Assembly (NCBI GenBank): GCA_036939975.1
Contig: JALLPB010000508.1
Coordinates: 1-16,236 of the forward strand
Source: Cyclostephanos tholiformis
Lineage: Eukaryota > Bacillariophyta > Thalassiosirophyceae > Thalassiosirales > Thalassiosiraceae
Direction: 5' to 3'
Length of the DNA: 16,236 nt
Both the position numbers and the translations under genes were made by a program. Shown here in pieces: positions 8,191 to 16,236 of this stretch. The number at the start of each line of letters is the position of its first letter. The stretch's first letter is position 1. Under the pieces are notes generated by a model that saw only the letters and a program-made list of their open reading frames with translations, was not told where the DNA came from and made no database searches.

Positions 8191-10743
8191 ATGGGCATCA
8201 TTCTCTCAAGGGTTGAAAGCAAAAACCCGTGGCTCGAAGACGACGACGCTTCATTTGCGGGGGAAGTGAAAGCAGCAGCATTTAGCAAGAAGGCGGGGGA
8301 GTCAGCGTCGACGACGAAGCAGACGGAAGCGGTGGCAGCAGCGACGGCGTTGACGAGGGAAGAAGGAAGGCTGGGAGTGAAGCCATTGCCGAGAAGGATC
8401 ATCGAGGAAGTAGCCGATCGCAGGGTAGCAGCGGAGTATAAGAGGTATCATATATGAACTTTCTTTCGTCCGCCATATCCTTGCGTCATTGTTTTAATTC
8501 AAAATTGTCACTGAATCGCCCCTCGTCCTTATTCTGACAACAGCATTAACTCTTTAAAGTCATCCATTCCGGTACTGCCGTCAGGAACACACCAGGAGAA
8601 GAGGAAATCTCTCGCCTTGATCAAGTATCCACCCGCGAGTTCCAATTCGAGATCTAGCAATCGAGGGAATAGCAATAAGCTGTGCCGGACGACACAACGA
8701 GGAAGCATGCTGAAATCGCCCGATTCTCGTAGCATCGCGTCGGAAGTTGATGCTTCCCCCACTACCTGTGCAGACAAAGAGAATGACTCGTCGAAATTGA
8801 CGACGAATGCGGCCAACGCTGACAATCCATCGCGTCGTTATTGCGGCAGGCAACACGTCCGAATGCCCCTCAGTCCGATTGAGGAGAGGCGTGATCAAGT
8901 CCAGTTACAGCGGAAGGATTCGATGAGTGAAATACTGTGTGCCACTGGTAAGATGAAGAAGCTTCGGCAGGCCGCTCCGAGCAATGTGATGGACAGGATC
9001 GATATCAACGCAGCAAGTCCCATCAAGGACGAGATTAAGATGACCAAGGATGCAATGAAGGTACCCGTAGATCCACCGGGTTCTGTATTGGGCGCTCGTC
9101 CATTGATGCATTTTTCGAATGGCCATCATTCACTGGTCTCATACGCTGAACATGGCCCCGCTCACGCCGTCGGCGGTTTCCTCTACTCCTCCACGCCAGT
9201 GTTCCCGCCAATGACGAACTGGGGGTATCATCCGTCACAATACCACCACCACACACACCAACTACAGCAGCAGCAGCAGCGAATGTGCGAAAAATCACAT
9301 AATTCCTACCACAACCGTCAACATGACGAGGCGGCGTTGGCTCGAGCTCAGCAATGGACAATACCACATTTCCTAGCCCCCCTGGTGGCGACGGTTCGTC
9401 ATCCTTTTTCCAACTTCATGTCAAGTGGAAACGGAATTCACCACAATCCTTGGACATCGAATGGTGACGAACTTATATTTGGCCATATGGTACACAACGC
9501 AAGTAATGATCAGAAATCATGCGCAAAGAACAATGACCAAAATGATGGAGTTCCGCCGTCGGAGTCCGATGAAGATATCGTGTCCGCCGACGAATCCATG
9601 GATAGTTTTGAGGAAATTACTCAGGATATCAAGGAGGTCGCGACCAACTTCATCCCGTCTACGTTTGCACCGCAGGAGTGCGTCGAGAAAGTTATTAAGG
9701 CCAGGAACGAAGCGTCTGCCAAACTCAACTCCTTGCAACCGCGGCAAACTCGCTCGATGACATCCATGACGAGTGGTGGGCGAAGGCGTGACGTCAGCCC
9801 TCAGCCGTCTCCCCCAAGTGACTTATTAAGGTTGAAGACTAAGTGCCCTAATGCTATCGTCGCAGTTGCACACCAGGCCTGCTCTCCGCGTGTCAGCATT
9901 TGTCGAGGCAAAAACTATAGTGCCAAGGTAGCACCAGTGAACGCTATCATCCATGGCAACGACTCCTCCGAATTTACAGTCAGGACCATCCTCGGCAAAC
10001 GAGTGACAATTATCGATGAGACTAGGAAGGTATTCGTAATCGACCTCCTCTCTCCAGAGGTCTGTGATCAAATCCGAATGATGGCCGATAATCACACGCG
10101 CGAGATCTACAAGTCGGGATCGAATGTTGAAAATTGGAGGACGTTGTACACTTACACCAAGATGGATTTGCCAGCAGTTGAAGTGAGATCACATCATGAC
10201 GATTTTCCCTGTGTTCAGAATTGTTGCCACAACTCTTGAACTCACAATCTGCTGTCGTCCCGACAACTCTGACAGGTTAAAGATTTGGTCAAAAAGTATA
10301 CTGACCAGATATTGCACGATGTCAAGAAGATCATAGGCGAGGTATATGGAGGAAATATGAGGAGGGAGGCGATGAACCTTCGACCAAGATCGTGGAAGGA
10401 GCCCCATTTGCTCCTGTATCAAAGAATCGATGGTCGGCCAGACCACACGGGTATTGAAATGCATTATGATGGATGCGATATTACTTGGCAAGCCATGCTC
10501 ACCAGACTTGATGAATATGAAGGAGGAGGCACGTACTTCAGGGCGTTAAGAAAAACAGTCCTGCTGCGGCAAGGTCAAGTGTTGGTTCACCCTGGCGAAC
10601 TTTATCACATGGGCATTGACATCACATACGGTGTGCGGTGTCTCCTCGTGTGTTTCACGGATGGCGCAAACCCCAAGATTCTAGATGATAGCAAGTCAGA
10701 TGAAGACGACCCGTGCTTCCGCAAAAAAACGGTCCTCTGTTGA
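8191..10743 (+). CDS. Prolyl-4-hydroxylase-like 2-oxoglutarate/Fe(II) dioxygenase with long disordered N-terminus
   Basis: I predict three exons, 8191-8444, 8544-10182 and 10276-10743, giving 786 residues. The ATG at 8191 is chosen because the frame of exon 2 is closed upstream by an in-frame TGA and lacks an early ATG, while splicing joins it in phase to the 8191 frame. Residues about 575-786 form the catalytic domain: a substrate-side lead-in (KVFVIDLLSPEVCDQI, ENWRTLYTYTK), then HYD (H694, D696), EGGGTYF, LYHMG (H742) and GVRCLLVCF (R752). These are the iron-binding HxD...H and the 2-oxoglutarate-binding basic residue, with normal spacing, so the enzyme should be active. Residues 1 to about 570 look disordered: Ser/Asn-rich, a His/Gln tract (QQQQQ about 326-330), a KEN tripeptide (163-165), SP sites including SPIK, and an acidic SESDED patch. 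No signal peptide or membrane segment is seen, so a nuclear or cytosolic location is likely. The substrate is unknown. Confidence 0.8.
8445..8543 (+). other. Intron 1 of the dioxygenase gene, 99 bp
   Basis: The donor is AAGAG|GTATCA at 8445 and the acceptor is TTCTGACAACAG|C ending at 8543, with a pyrimidine-rich tract and a CACTGAAT or TCTGAC branch-like element before it. Exon 1 ends two bases into a codon and exon 2 completes it (AG|C, Ser85). The in-frame TGA stops at 8455-8457 and in the middle of the intron are removed. The donor is not a textbook GTAAGT, so this junction is less certain than intron 2. Confidence 0.65.
10183..10275 (+). other. Intron 2 of the dioxygenase gene, 93 bp
   Basis: The donor is GTTGAA|GTGAGA at 10183 and the acceptor is CAACTCTGACAG|GTTAAA ending at 10275, both phase 0. 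The join reads DLPAVEV-KDLVKKY, which continues the hydroxylase fold smoothly. Reading through the intron hits a TGA at 10237-10239, which would cut the protein off before every catalytic residue. Confidence 0.88.
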
Positions 10744-11669
10744 GTGACGGTGTCCTCCATAATCGAAGAGATAGAAACCATTGATATATAGATTCGCTAG
10801 AAATCAACTCGAGAGAAAAACTGGCAAAAAAGAATGTGCATAGTTCTCCGAGATTATCAACTATCTTCTACATAACACCTCAGAAAAGTTAACTTCTTTA
10901 CTAGAAATCTATTATGCCACAGACAGACATAATTCTCCCTCATAGATAATGATCTAGATGTGGTGTCCCACCCGTCCCAATCTTCCCCATCCTTGCCGTC
11001 GATTCCATGCAATCAGGCCCAGCTGCCTTTAGATTTGTGGCCAATTTGACCTGCGTCAATATGGCCATACTTCATCTGTCATAACAACGAATACTGCCCC
11101 TTGAGATCACTTCATCTGTCATAACAACGAATACTGCCCCTTGAGATCCGTCGCCAATTTTATCAAATAGCCTAAATAACTATGTTTTTTTTAGTTATCG
11201 CCACATAGAGTTGTCGCGCAATGTGTTGGCTGATTGTTGAATGCCTCGGTTTTTTTACCTTGAGCCTTTACCTAGCCAATTGTGCCAAAACCACCCAAAA
11301 ACCAATGACTGTCCCACCAAATATTTCCATCAATATTTAGTGGATGAGGACATTTCAAGTAACCAACCTCTGCATATGCATAAAACTCAATAACAAACAA
11401 TAGATCGGCTGTTACTTGGCTAAAACTTGGGCTATAATGACAAACGGGGTACCAAATTGAAGCTAAGAAAAAGTCTGACACTGACGCTCCTTAACTTTAT
11501 TGGGTCAATTTATGGTCCTTTTATGTACCCCTAATATGGTCACTATGGGGACCTAAGTATCTCATAAATTGAGCTTGATTCATTCTGATTCTAGACCCTA
11601 TTGAGTGTATTGATTGGACTACACACATTAAAAATGCGTGACTGTCATAATCTATCCCCCATAATGGGA
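10744..11669. other. Convergent intergenic region
   Basis: These 926 bp lie between the stop codons of the dioxygenase and potassium-transporter genes and are AT-rich. They should contain both 3' untranslated regions and polyadenylation sites, which I cannot place with confidence. The one frame of note (minus strand, 11481-11272, 69 codons) starts at GTG and shows no domain, so I do not call it. The region contains one perfect 40-bp tandem duplication (listed separately). Around 11656-11670 the sequence CCCATAATGGG forms a small dyad next to the transporter stop codon. Confidence 0.6.
11069..11148. repeat. Perfect 40-bp tandem duplication
   Basis: Positions 11069-11108 and 11109-11148 are identical, each running from ACTTCATCTGTC to CCTTGAGATC. 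There are exactly two copies with no spacer and no mismatch. The position is intergenic, between convergent genes. The lack of any divergence suggests a recent duplication or an assembly artefact. Confidence 0.95.
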
Positions 11670-14450
11670 TCACTCATTTTTCTCGTAATATTCTCCAGCT
11701 TCCTTCTTTGCTAGCTCCACTTCCGATAACTCAGATTCCCCTAGTGTTTCCTTTGTTCCAGATGAATGATCCTTCGATTGGATTATAGTCGTGCAATTGA
11801 CTTCGATCGTATCGATGCTGGATAGACCAAAGAAATCTATGGCGGACTTGGAATTTCTTGTTAAGAAATCACAGATGTACACAAGGAGTTTGGCGAATAT
11901 ATTTTCTTTCGCATGGGGGATATACTTTCGTACGCCCAAAAAGTACGTCCAGTGAGAATCTCTCGAAAATAGAGAGAGCTCGTCCTGACTCTCATGAAAG
12001 GGCATAAGAAGTGTGGGTTCTCTTTGAACCTCAGCTAGTTTCTGCAGGGCAACATAGCCCTCGGCCTGAAAAATCTCCCTCAAGGAGTTGTTCACATCAA
12101 AATGGTCCGCTGTGATTGGTTCACAATAGCCAAAATACATGTTCAAACTGTACACGCCCAATTCCTCGCTGTGGCAGTGCAAGTCGTACCGTTCACGTTT
12201 ATCCACAAATGGCTTGTCACAAGAAAACGATAAGTGCAAGAGAATGATGGTTTCAGGAAGGGCTGCCATTGAACGCGCCAGGGTTGACAGACAAAGCGGG
12301 AAGGTTTTACGGTAGGGCGTCAAAAATACACCTGCGACAGGCATACGCTTCAACATCTTGGATTCCTTCAGCAGACGCAGGAGATTATCAACGTCCATCG
12401 CCGTCATCATGCTCCCTGTTGACAACAAATCACTTTGAACTGGGGCGACATCGTCACCATCATATACCCCCCTTTCTCCTCCTCCTCCTTGCAACTTGAG
12501 GTGAGCCACCTCCTTGACATGGGTCTTGGACCACCAGTGGGAGTACAGACTAAACCACGCCACAACAGCGATGATGATGCTGACCCAGCTATGGAGGCCG
12601 AGGGCCAACTTGAGGCAGTTCGAGGACAAAAAGAGACCATCCACGAAAACGAAGGGTAGAGCGACAATAATGGAAACAATCCAATGGAATTTCCAGACCC
12701 AGCACATCACAAAGATCATCAAAATGTCCGTAATGGTCATGCAGAATGCCACTGCAATACCGTATGCGGCGGTTAACTTATCCGAGGTCTCAAATATAAG
12801 CACAATTAGGACACAAGCAGTGCACATCATGGTATTTGCCTCGGAAATAAATACCTGTCCCTTCTCATTGGGATTTGTGTGGAGTATGTTCATGCGGGGT
12901 GCTAAATCCAAGGCGCAGGCTTGAGTGAGGATGGAGAACACCCCAGATATCAAGGCCTGGGAGGCAATAATCGAGGCCAAAACGGCGAGGATGGTTAACA
13001 GCCACAAACAAGCCTGTCCGGACGCGTAGGACATGGATTCAGTGGGTGCGAGGGCATACACAAGATTTCCTGGAACTGTAATCAACTGGGTATTGAACAA
13101 ATTCCGTTCTTGTACTAACGCTTGGTATTCTTCAGTTTCATGATCTGAGGGTGGATAACGTGTGATATCCCGTCCCAAAGAAATGACATAACAACACTGT
13201 CCATAGTATTGTATCGCCAACGCAGGGAATGCCACAGTACACCAGGCTGCCATAATCGCACGATATCCAAAATGTCCGAGGTCCGCATACAACGCCTCGC
13301 CGCCGGTAACGCACAAAATGACACTCCCAAGACATAAAAATGCATTCTTGAAGCCCACAATGGGCAGAATTTTCCCTGCCGTTCCAGAAAAGGCCGTCAA
13401 ACATGCTGGATTGAAGGCCCGGGCAAGAAATCTTGCCTCCTCAGGATAGCGCACAATACTAAGCAATCCCAAAAATGCCAGAGTGGCAAACCACAATATC
13501 ATGATCGGCCCATTCACTAATCCAATAGCCTTGGAGCCATAGCGCTGTACGTTGAAAATAAGAATGAGTACCATCGCACTTATGAAGACGTTCAGGCCAG
13601 TGGATATATTTTCCAATACGGGGGAATACAGGGCCCCCAAGACAGTGTTGGGTGGCGTGATGACCCCATCGCCGATTAGGAAACTCGTGGATATTATGGC
13701 TAAGGTCATGACAGTATGGCTCTGTCGTCGATTAGTTGGTGTAAAGGTAGGAGTGCTGTTTGTGTCATCGTTGTTGTTTTTCATTTTCTCCTCGGCTACC
13801 ATCTCCTCTTGTGTTGAAGAAGACGAACGGTGACGAGGAATAGGATAAGGCGCAGCACCCTGAGGAAGAACAGGATCAATACTGCCCAAAATGACCTGAG
13901 CCATGGCCAGCTCCCCCCCCGCACCATGATGATTCACCCTCATAACCCACATCACATACTTGATCAACACTACCCAAACCAAGGTGTAGAACATGAGGCA
14001 ATACACCGCCACCACGACCTCCGAGCGATTTACCGTCTCCAGATCGTCGCCCTCGAAGATGGGAATGTGATTCAGGACCGTGTTGAGCGTGTACAGTGGC
14101 GAGGTGCCAATATCGCCAAATACCACGCCAACTGACCCCACTAACAAGGCCACGAAGTTCTTGAATGATTCCGCTTTCCCCTTCTTCTCGCCGCCAACTC
14201 CACCGATGTTGCCTTCTTCTTCTCTCCATGGCAACGACGTAGTGGACACTGCCAGGTGCAGGGATCGTTCGCCAACACTCTTACTCCTTTGTTGGCTATT
14301 GTCCTCCAGTAGGAATTCTTCCCGTAAGCTGGACAGCTGCTGACGATGCGCAATAGTGAATGCCACGCGACTGGATTGTTTGGTCCACACTGGTGGCCTT
14401 AGGTCACTGGCGGTGGGGGAGGATGAGCACGCAGTTACTGTTGATGTCAT
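11670..14450 (-). CDS. KUP/HAK/KT-family potassium transporter
   Basis: One open frame encodes 926 residues from ATG at 14450. KUP/HAK/KT proteins are plasma- or internal-membrane K+ uptake permeases, usually proton-coupled, with about 12 membrane segments and a large cytosolic C-terminus. Family signatures are all present: GVVFGDIGTSPLYT (108-121) in the first membrane segment, GDGVITP (260-266), GGEALYADLGHFG (383-395), and GQVFISEAN (531-539) followed by a YGIAVAF-containing segment. Hydrophobic segments run from about 98 to 640. Residues 700-926 match the C-terminal part, including the PVAGVFLTPYRKTFP region. The cytosolic loop between segments 2 and 3 carries a low-complexity insert of about 40 residues (207-245, Ser/Asn/Thr/Glu-rich), and residues 1-95 form a polar N-terminal extension with no targeting motif. 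No intron is needed and no key motif is missing. K+ rather than another cation is inferred from family. Confidence 0.93.
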   Translation of the reverse strand: MTSTVTACSSSPTASDLRPPVWTKQSSRVAFTIAHRQQLSSLREEFLLEDNSQQRSKSVGERSLHLAVSTTSLPWREEEGNIGGVGGEKKGKAESFKNFVALLVGSVGVVFGDIGTSPLYTLNTVLNHIPIFEGDDLETVNRSEVVVAVYCLMFYTLVWVVLIKYVMWVMRVNHHGAGGELAMAQVILGSIDPVLPQGAAPYPIPRHRSSSSTQEEMVAEEKMKNNNDDTNSTPTFTPTNRRQSHTVMTLAIISTSFLIGDGVITPPNTVLGALYSPVLENISTGLNVFISAMVLILIFNVQRYGSKAIGLVNGPIMILWFATLAFLGLLSIVRYPEEARFLARAFNPACLTAFSGTAGKILPIVGFKNAFLCLGSVILCVTGGEALYADLGHFGYRAIMAAWCTVAFPALAIQYYGQCCYVISLGRDITRYPPSDHETEEYQALVQERNLFNTQLITVPGNLVYALAPTESMSYASGQACLWLLTILAVLASIIASQALISGVFSILTQACALDLAPRMNILHTNPNEKGQVFISEANTMMCTACVLIVLIFETSDKLTAAYGIAVAFCMTITDILMIFVMCWVWKFHWIVSIIVALPFVFVDGLFLSSNCLKLALGLHSWVSIIIAVVAWFSLYSHWWSKTHVKEVAHLKLQGGGGERGVYDGDDVAPVQSDLLSTGSMMTAMDVDNLLRLLKESKMLKRMPVAGVFLTPYRKTFPLCLSTLARSMAALPETIILLHLSFSCDKPFVDKRERYDLHCHSEELGVYSLNMYFGYCEPITADHFDVNNSLREIFQAEGYVALQKLAEVQREPTLLMPFHESQDELSLFSRDSHWTYFLGVRKYIPHAKENIFAKLLVYICDFLTRNSKSAIDFFGLSSIDTIEVNCTTIIQSKDHSSGTKETLGESELSEVELAKKEAGEYYEKNE

Positions 14451-14730
14451 AATCTGTGTTCTGTTAGAGATTCCCTCTCCAGATTATCGTGTACTATAAT
14501 ATTGATATCCCTAAGGCTGTGATTTCTTTGAGCGTGTAGACGTAAAACATGTAGACGTAAAATTTTTTAGGAACAGTGAAGATGTTCCTGATTTTTCGTT
14601 TTTTTTATGTTTTACGTTAGGTTTGGTTGAGATTTTGTTGGTTCGCATGTGCGCAAGTGCGCATGTGTGCATATAGCCACGTGCTCCCCTCCTCGCCAAG
14701 CTCTCCCGGCACAACCTCTGCCGATAAACC
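14451..14730. promoter_or_regulatory. Divergent spacer between the potassium transporter and the unknown gene
   Basis: These 280 bp lie between the transporter start (minus) and the start of the last gene (plus), so they should contain both promoters. The sequence just upstream of the transporter includes TATAATATTGATAT (14494-14507), AT-rich and possibly promoter-like. The middle is occupied by nested inverted repeats (14535-14617). The right part has an alternating TGTGCGCA-type stretch (about 14646-14672) and a CACGTG E-box (14678-14683). No transcription start can be fixed. Confidence 0.4.
14535..14617. repeat. Nested inverted repeats with a direct repeat
   Basis: Outer arms ACGTAAAACAT (14540-14550) and ATGTTTTACGT (14607-14617) are perfect reverse complements. 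Inside them AGGAACA (14569-14575) and TGTTCCT (14583-14589) form a second perfect stem with a 7-base loop. In addition TGTAGACGTAAAA occurs twice in direct orientation (14535-14547 and 14550-14562). The arrangement resembles the termini of a very short non-autonomous element or a regulatory dyad. It cannot be a tail-to-tail terminator because both flanking genes start here. Confidence 0.7.
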
Positions 14731-16236
14731 ATGCCCCCTAAGATTGCCACCGCTCAGCGTGGCAATCGTAGTGTTGCGGTTGGCTCAACCCATCCTGCCA
14801 ACGTTGCTGCCGCAAAAAAAAAGGCAGCTGCCACGACAATTGGCGGCGAAGCTGCCGTGTTGACCCGCACGTCCCCCCCCCGTGATGCAAAGTCCGCGGC
14901 AAGCGCGAGAATCACCGAGCAGATCTCTCCTCCTGTGCGTGTCCCTGTTGCATCAGTTGCTCCGGCCATGGCAGAGACTACGCCTGGTGTGTCCATTTCG
15001 TTCGTAAGCGACGAGACGGAGCGCTCGCCTAAGAGGGCAAAGAGCGGGGTTAGTAGTGTCGATGGTTCCCAAAATTTGTCTCCCGCCGACTGTGACCCAG
15101 CATTCCCTCCCCTGTGGAATGCTTGGTATTCGGACGTAAACACACCATGCTAGATCCGGACCAGATTGGAAAGCTGGAGAAAACTCCTACGTTGTCATTT
15201 GATGCACTGATGGAGGTAGATGCCAGCCGCGCCAGTTTTCATTCAGGTTTGTCAACGTCCAATCCAAGGGGAAATACACGGATGTCCCCTAGAAGGTTTG
15301 ACGAGCTGGAGGATGCGAGCTTGCAGTCGGCGTCGTTGGATTACGATTCCGAAGAGGACGATGATAATATCGACAACGTTAGAACTGATCTCGAGGTTAG
15401 TAAGTATTCGTTCTTTGAACGACTCCACCATTATATGGAGCGCGTCCCAATTTCTGAGGAGAATCGTGGAACCGTCAAGCTTGCCATAATGGTGGAGGCG
15501 GGGTCTATTGTTAGGGAGATGGGTACAATGATGAAGGAAAGGAGGGAGTCTGCGTATTATGTGGAGTATATGAACGTCTTTCATGATATTCCTCATGAGT
15601 TGCTCGCAGATGGCACTGTCCGTGAGCATATGATGAGTAGGTTCAAGGGCATGTGTAAGGGTGACATGGACCCCGGATGTCTTCTGCATAAGTATGAGAT
15701 AGAGATGACAACATTGAAGAAGTTTGCATACACCTTTCCGGGCTTTGTAAGCTTGGATAAACTCCCCAGCAGAACGCCGCAGCTCCAGCATTTGCCGCTA
15801 TCGGTGGTGACAAAGCTATGGGTGGGGAACAATCCGGTAAGCCATGTTTTACACTTTTTGTATTGGTTCTCACCCCCGTGACATCTTGTAGACTCGCATG
15901 TTTATACAGGGGATTGAGGGCTTGAACTACAACGATCCAGTTGCTGTATCGACAATGATTCTGTCGAATTGGTGGCTAGAGCACAAGCCGTGCAAGTGTA
16001 TCTTGTTGGTACTTGTCCATAAGGACAACAAGGATATCGTTACAAATCCAACGAAGCAACCAGCTGAACCGACACGTAAGAAGGTGAGGGAAAAGTAAAA
16101 AAGTCATTGCGGAAGAGCGCGTTGTTGATAGATTGGATCGTCGAGTGAAAGTTAAGGATGATAATGGAGCAGTAAAGACTATTAAATTAGGAGATGTGGA
16201 GATTGATGCAAAGAGGGCGCAGGTAGATGGTATGCG
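14731..16236 (+). pseudogene. Unrecognised protein gene with two apparent frame breaks, truncated by window end
   Basis: The first frame starts at ATG 14731 and gives about 140 residues: Ala/Thr/Ser/Pro-rich and basic, with an NLS-like SPKRAKS, ending ...PPLWNAWYSDVNTPC. Coding character then continues in another frame (in-frame ATG at 15147, MLDPDQIGKLEKTP...). It runs through an acidic stretch (about 15343-15390) and a well-behaved, probably helical region with several Met/Glu-rich blocks to 15836. A 55-bp GT-AG intron joins it to 15892-16098 (TRMFIQGIEGLNYNDPV...). A TAA at 16096-16098 ends that frame, but one frame over coding resumes at once (KVIAEERVVDRLDRRVKVKDD) and stays open to the window edge. 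So one base seems lost near 15110-15150 and one gained in the A-rich stretch 16088-16102. I recognise no domain. Alternatives are sequencing error, or for the first break an intron 15004-15164 (donor GTAAGC, acceptor GGACCAG, in phase). Possibly a member of a multicopy or element-derived family. Confidence 0.5.
15837..15891 (+). other. Probable 55-bp intron in the unrecognised gene
   Basis: The donor is AATCCG|GTAAGC at 15837 and the acceptor is ACATCTTGTAG|ACTCGC ending at 15891, with a T-rich middle. Both sides are phase 0. Splicing removes an in-frame TGA (15879-15881) and joins KLWVGNNP to TRMFIQGIEG. It is shorter than the other introns in the window (93-122 bp) and near the lower limit for spliceosomal introns. 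Confidence 0.7.

Noticed and set aside
11272..11481. Minus-strand 69-codon frame in the convergent intergenic region
   Set aside because: It begins at GTG rather than ATG, has no domain, and lies in AT-rich 3' flanking DNA.
14511..14750. Minus-strand 79-codon frame in the spacer right of the transporter
   Set aside because: It overlaps the inverted-repeat region and the start of the plus-strand gene, and has no recognisable feature.
1..16236. tRNA, rRNA or other structured RNA genes
   Set aside because: I saw no cloverleaf-like arrangement with conserved TTCRANYC and D-arm blocks and no rRNA-like conserved stretch; a covariance search would be decisive.
1..16236. Bacterial-type defence or biosynthetic operon
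   Set aside because: The genes are spliced, divergent or convergent, and of eukaryotic types; nothing supports an operon.

Overview
The window looks like nuclear DNA of a diatom or a close stramenopile relative. Three things suggest this. (i) A small protein at 1897-2388 starts with a signal peptide followed by a SAFAP-type cleavage motif and an S/R-rich stretch, the bipartite plastid-targeting leader of diatoms. (ii) The genes carry sparse, short GT-AG introns (55 to 122 bp). (iii) The protein families fit: a large glycosyltransferase-like/leishmanolysin-like type II membrane protein, a KUP/HAK potassium transporter and a prolyl-4-hydroxylase-like dioxygenase. I cannot name the species.

Layout. 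1-1896 has no convincing gene. It holds a cluster of degenerate AT-rich repeats (about 843-1099) and a pure C/G tract able to form a G-quadruplex on the minus strand (1772-1799). 1897-2388 (+) encodes the small plastid-targeted membrane protein. Only 50 bp after it ends the convergent minus-strand gene 7870-2439, whose two large open frames are joined by one 122-bp intron (5325-5446) into a predicted 1,769-residue protein: cytosolic low-complexity tail, one membrane anchor, glycosyltransferase-like region, Cys-rich module, a leishmanolysin (M8)-like domain whose HExxH motif is replaced, and a C-terminal EGF-like module.

A 320-bp divergent intergenic region follows. Then comes a three-exon plus-strand gene (8191-10743) for a predicted 786-residue protein: a long disordered N-terminal half and a C-terminal 2-oxoglutarate/Fe(II) dioxygenase domain with the HxD...H...R residues intact. 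The next 926 bp contain no gene but do contain a perfect 40-bp tandem duplication. 11670-14450 (-) is a complete 926-residue KUP/HAK/KT-type potassium transporter. A 280-bp divergent spacer with nested inverted repeats separates it from a plus-strand gene of unknown family (14731 to the window end). That last gene has one probable 55-bp intron and two apparent frame breaks, so it is a decaying copy, a mis-assembled gene, or a gene with a more complex exon structure.

The genes show no shared pathway and no operon-like organisation; this is ordinary eukaryotic gene order with divergent and convergent pairs. The most notable item is the glycosyltransferase-like/pseudo-leishmanolysin fusion. Others worth a look are the canonical-looking SUMO-interaction motif in a predicted plastid protein, the multi-exon dioxygenase with a KEN box, and several unexplained repeat structures.
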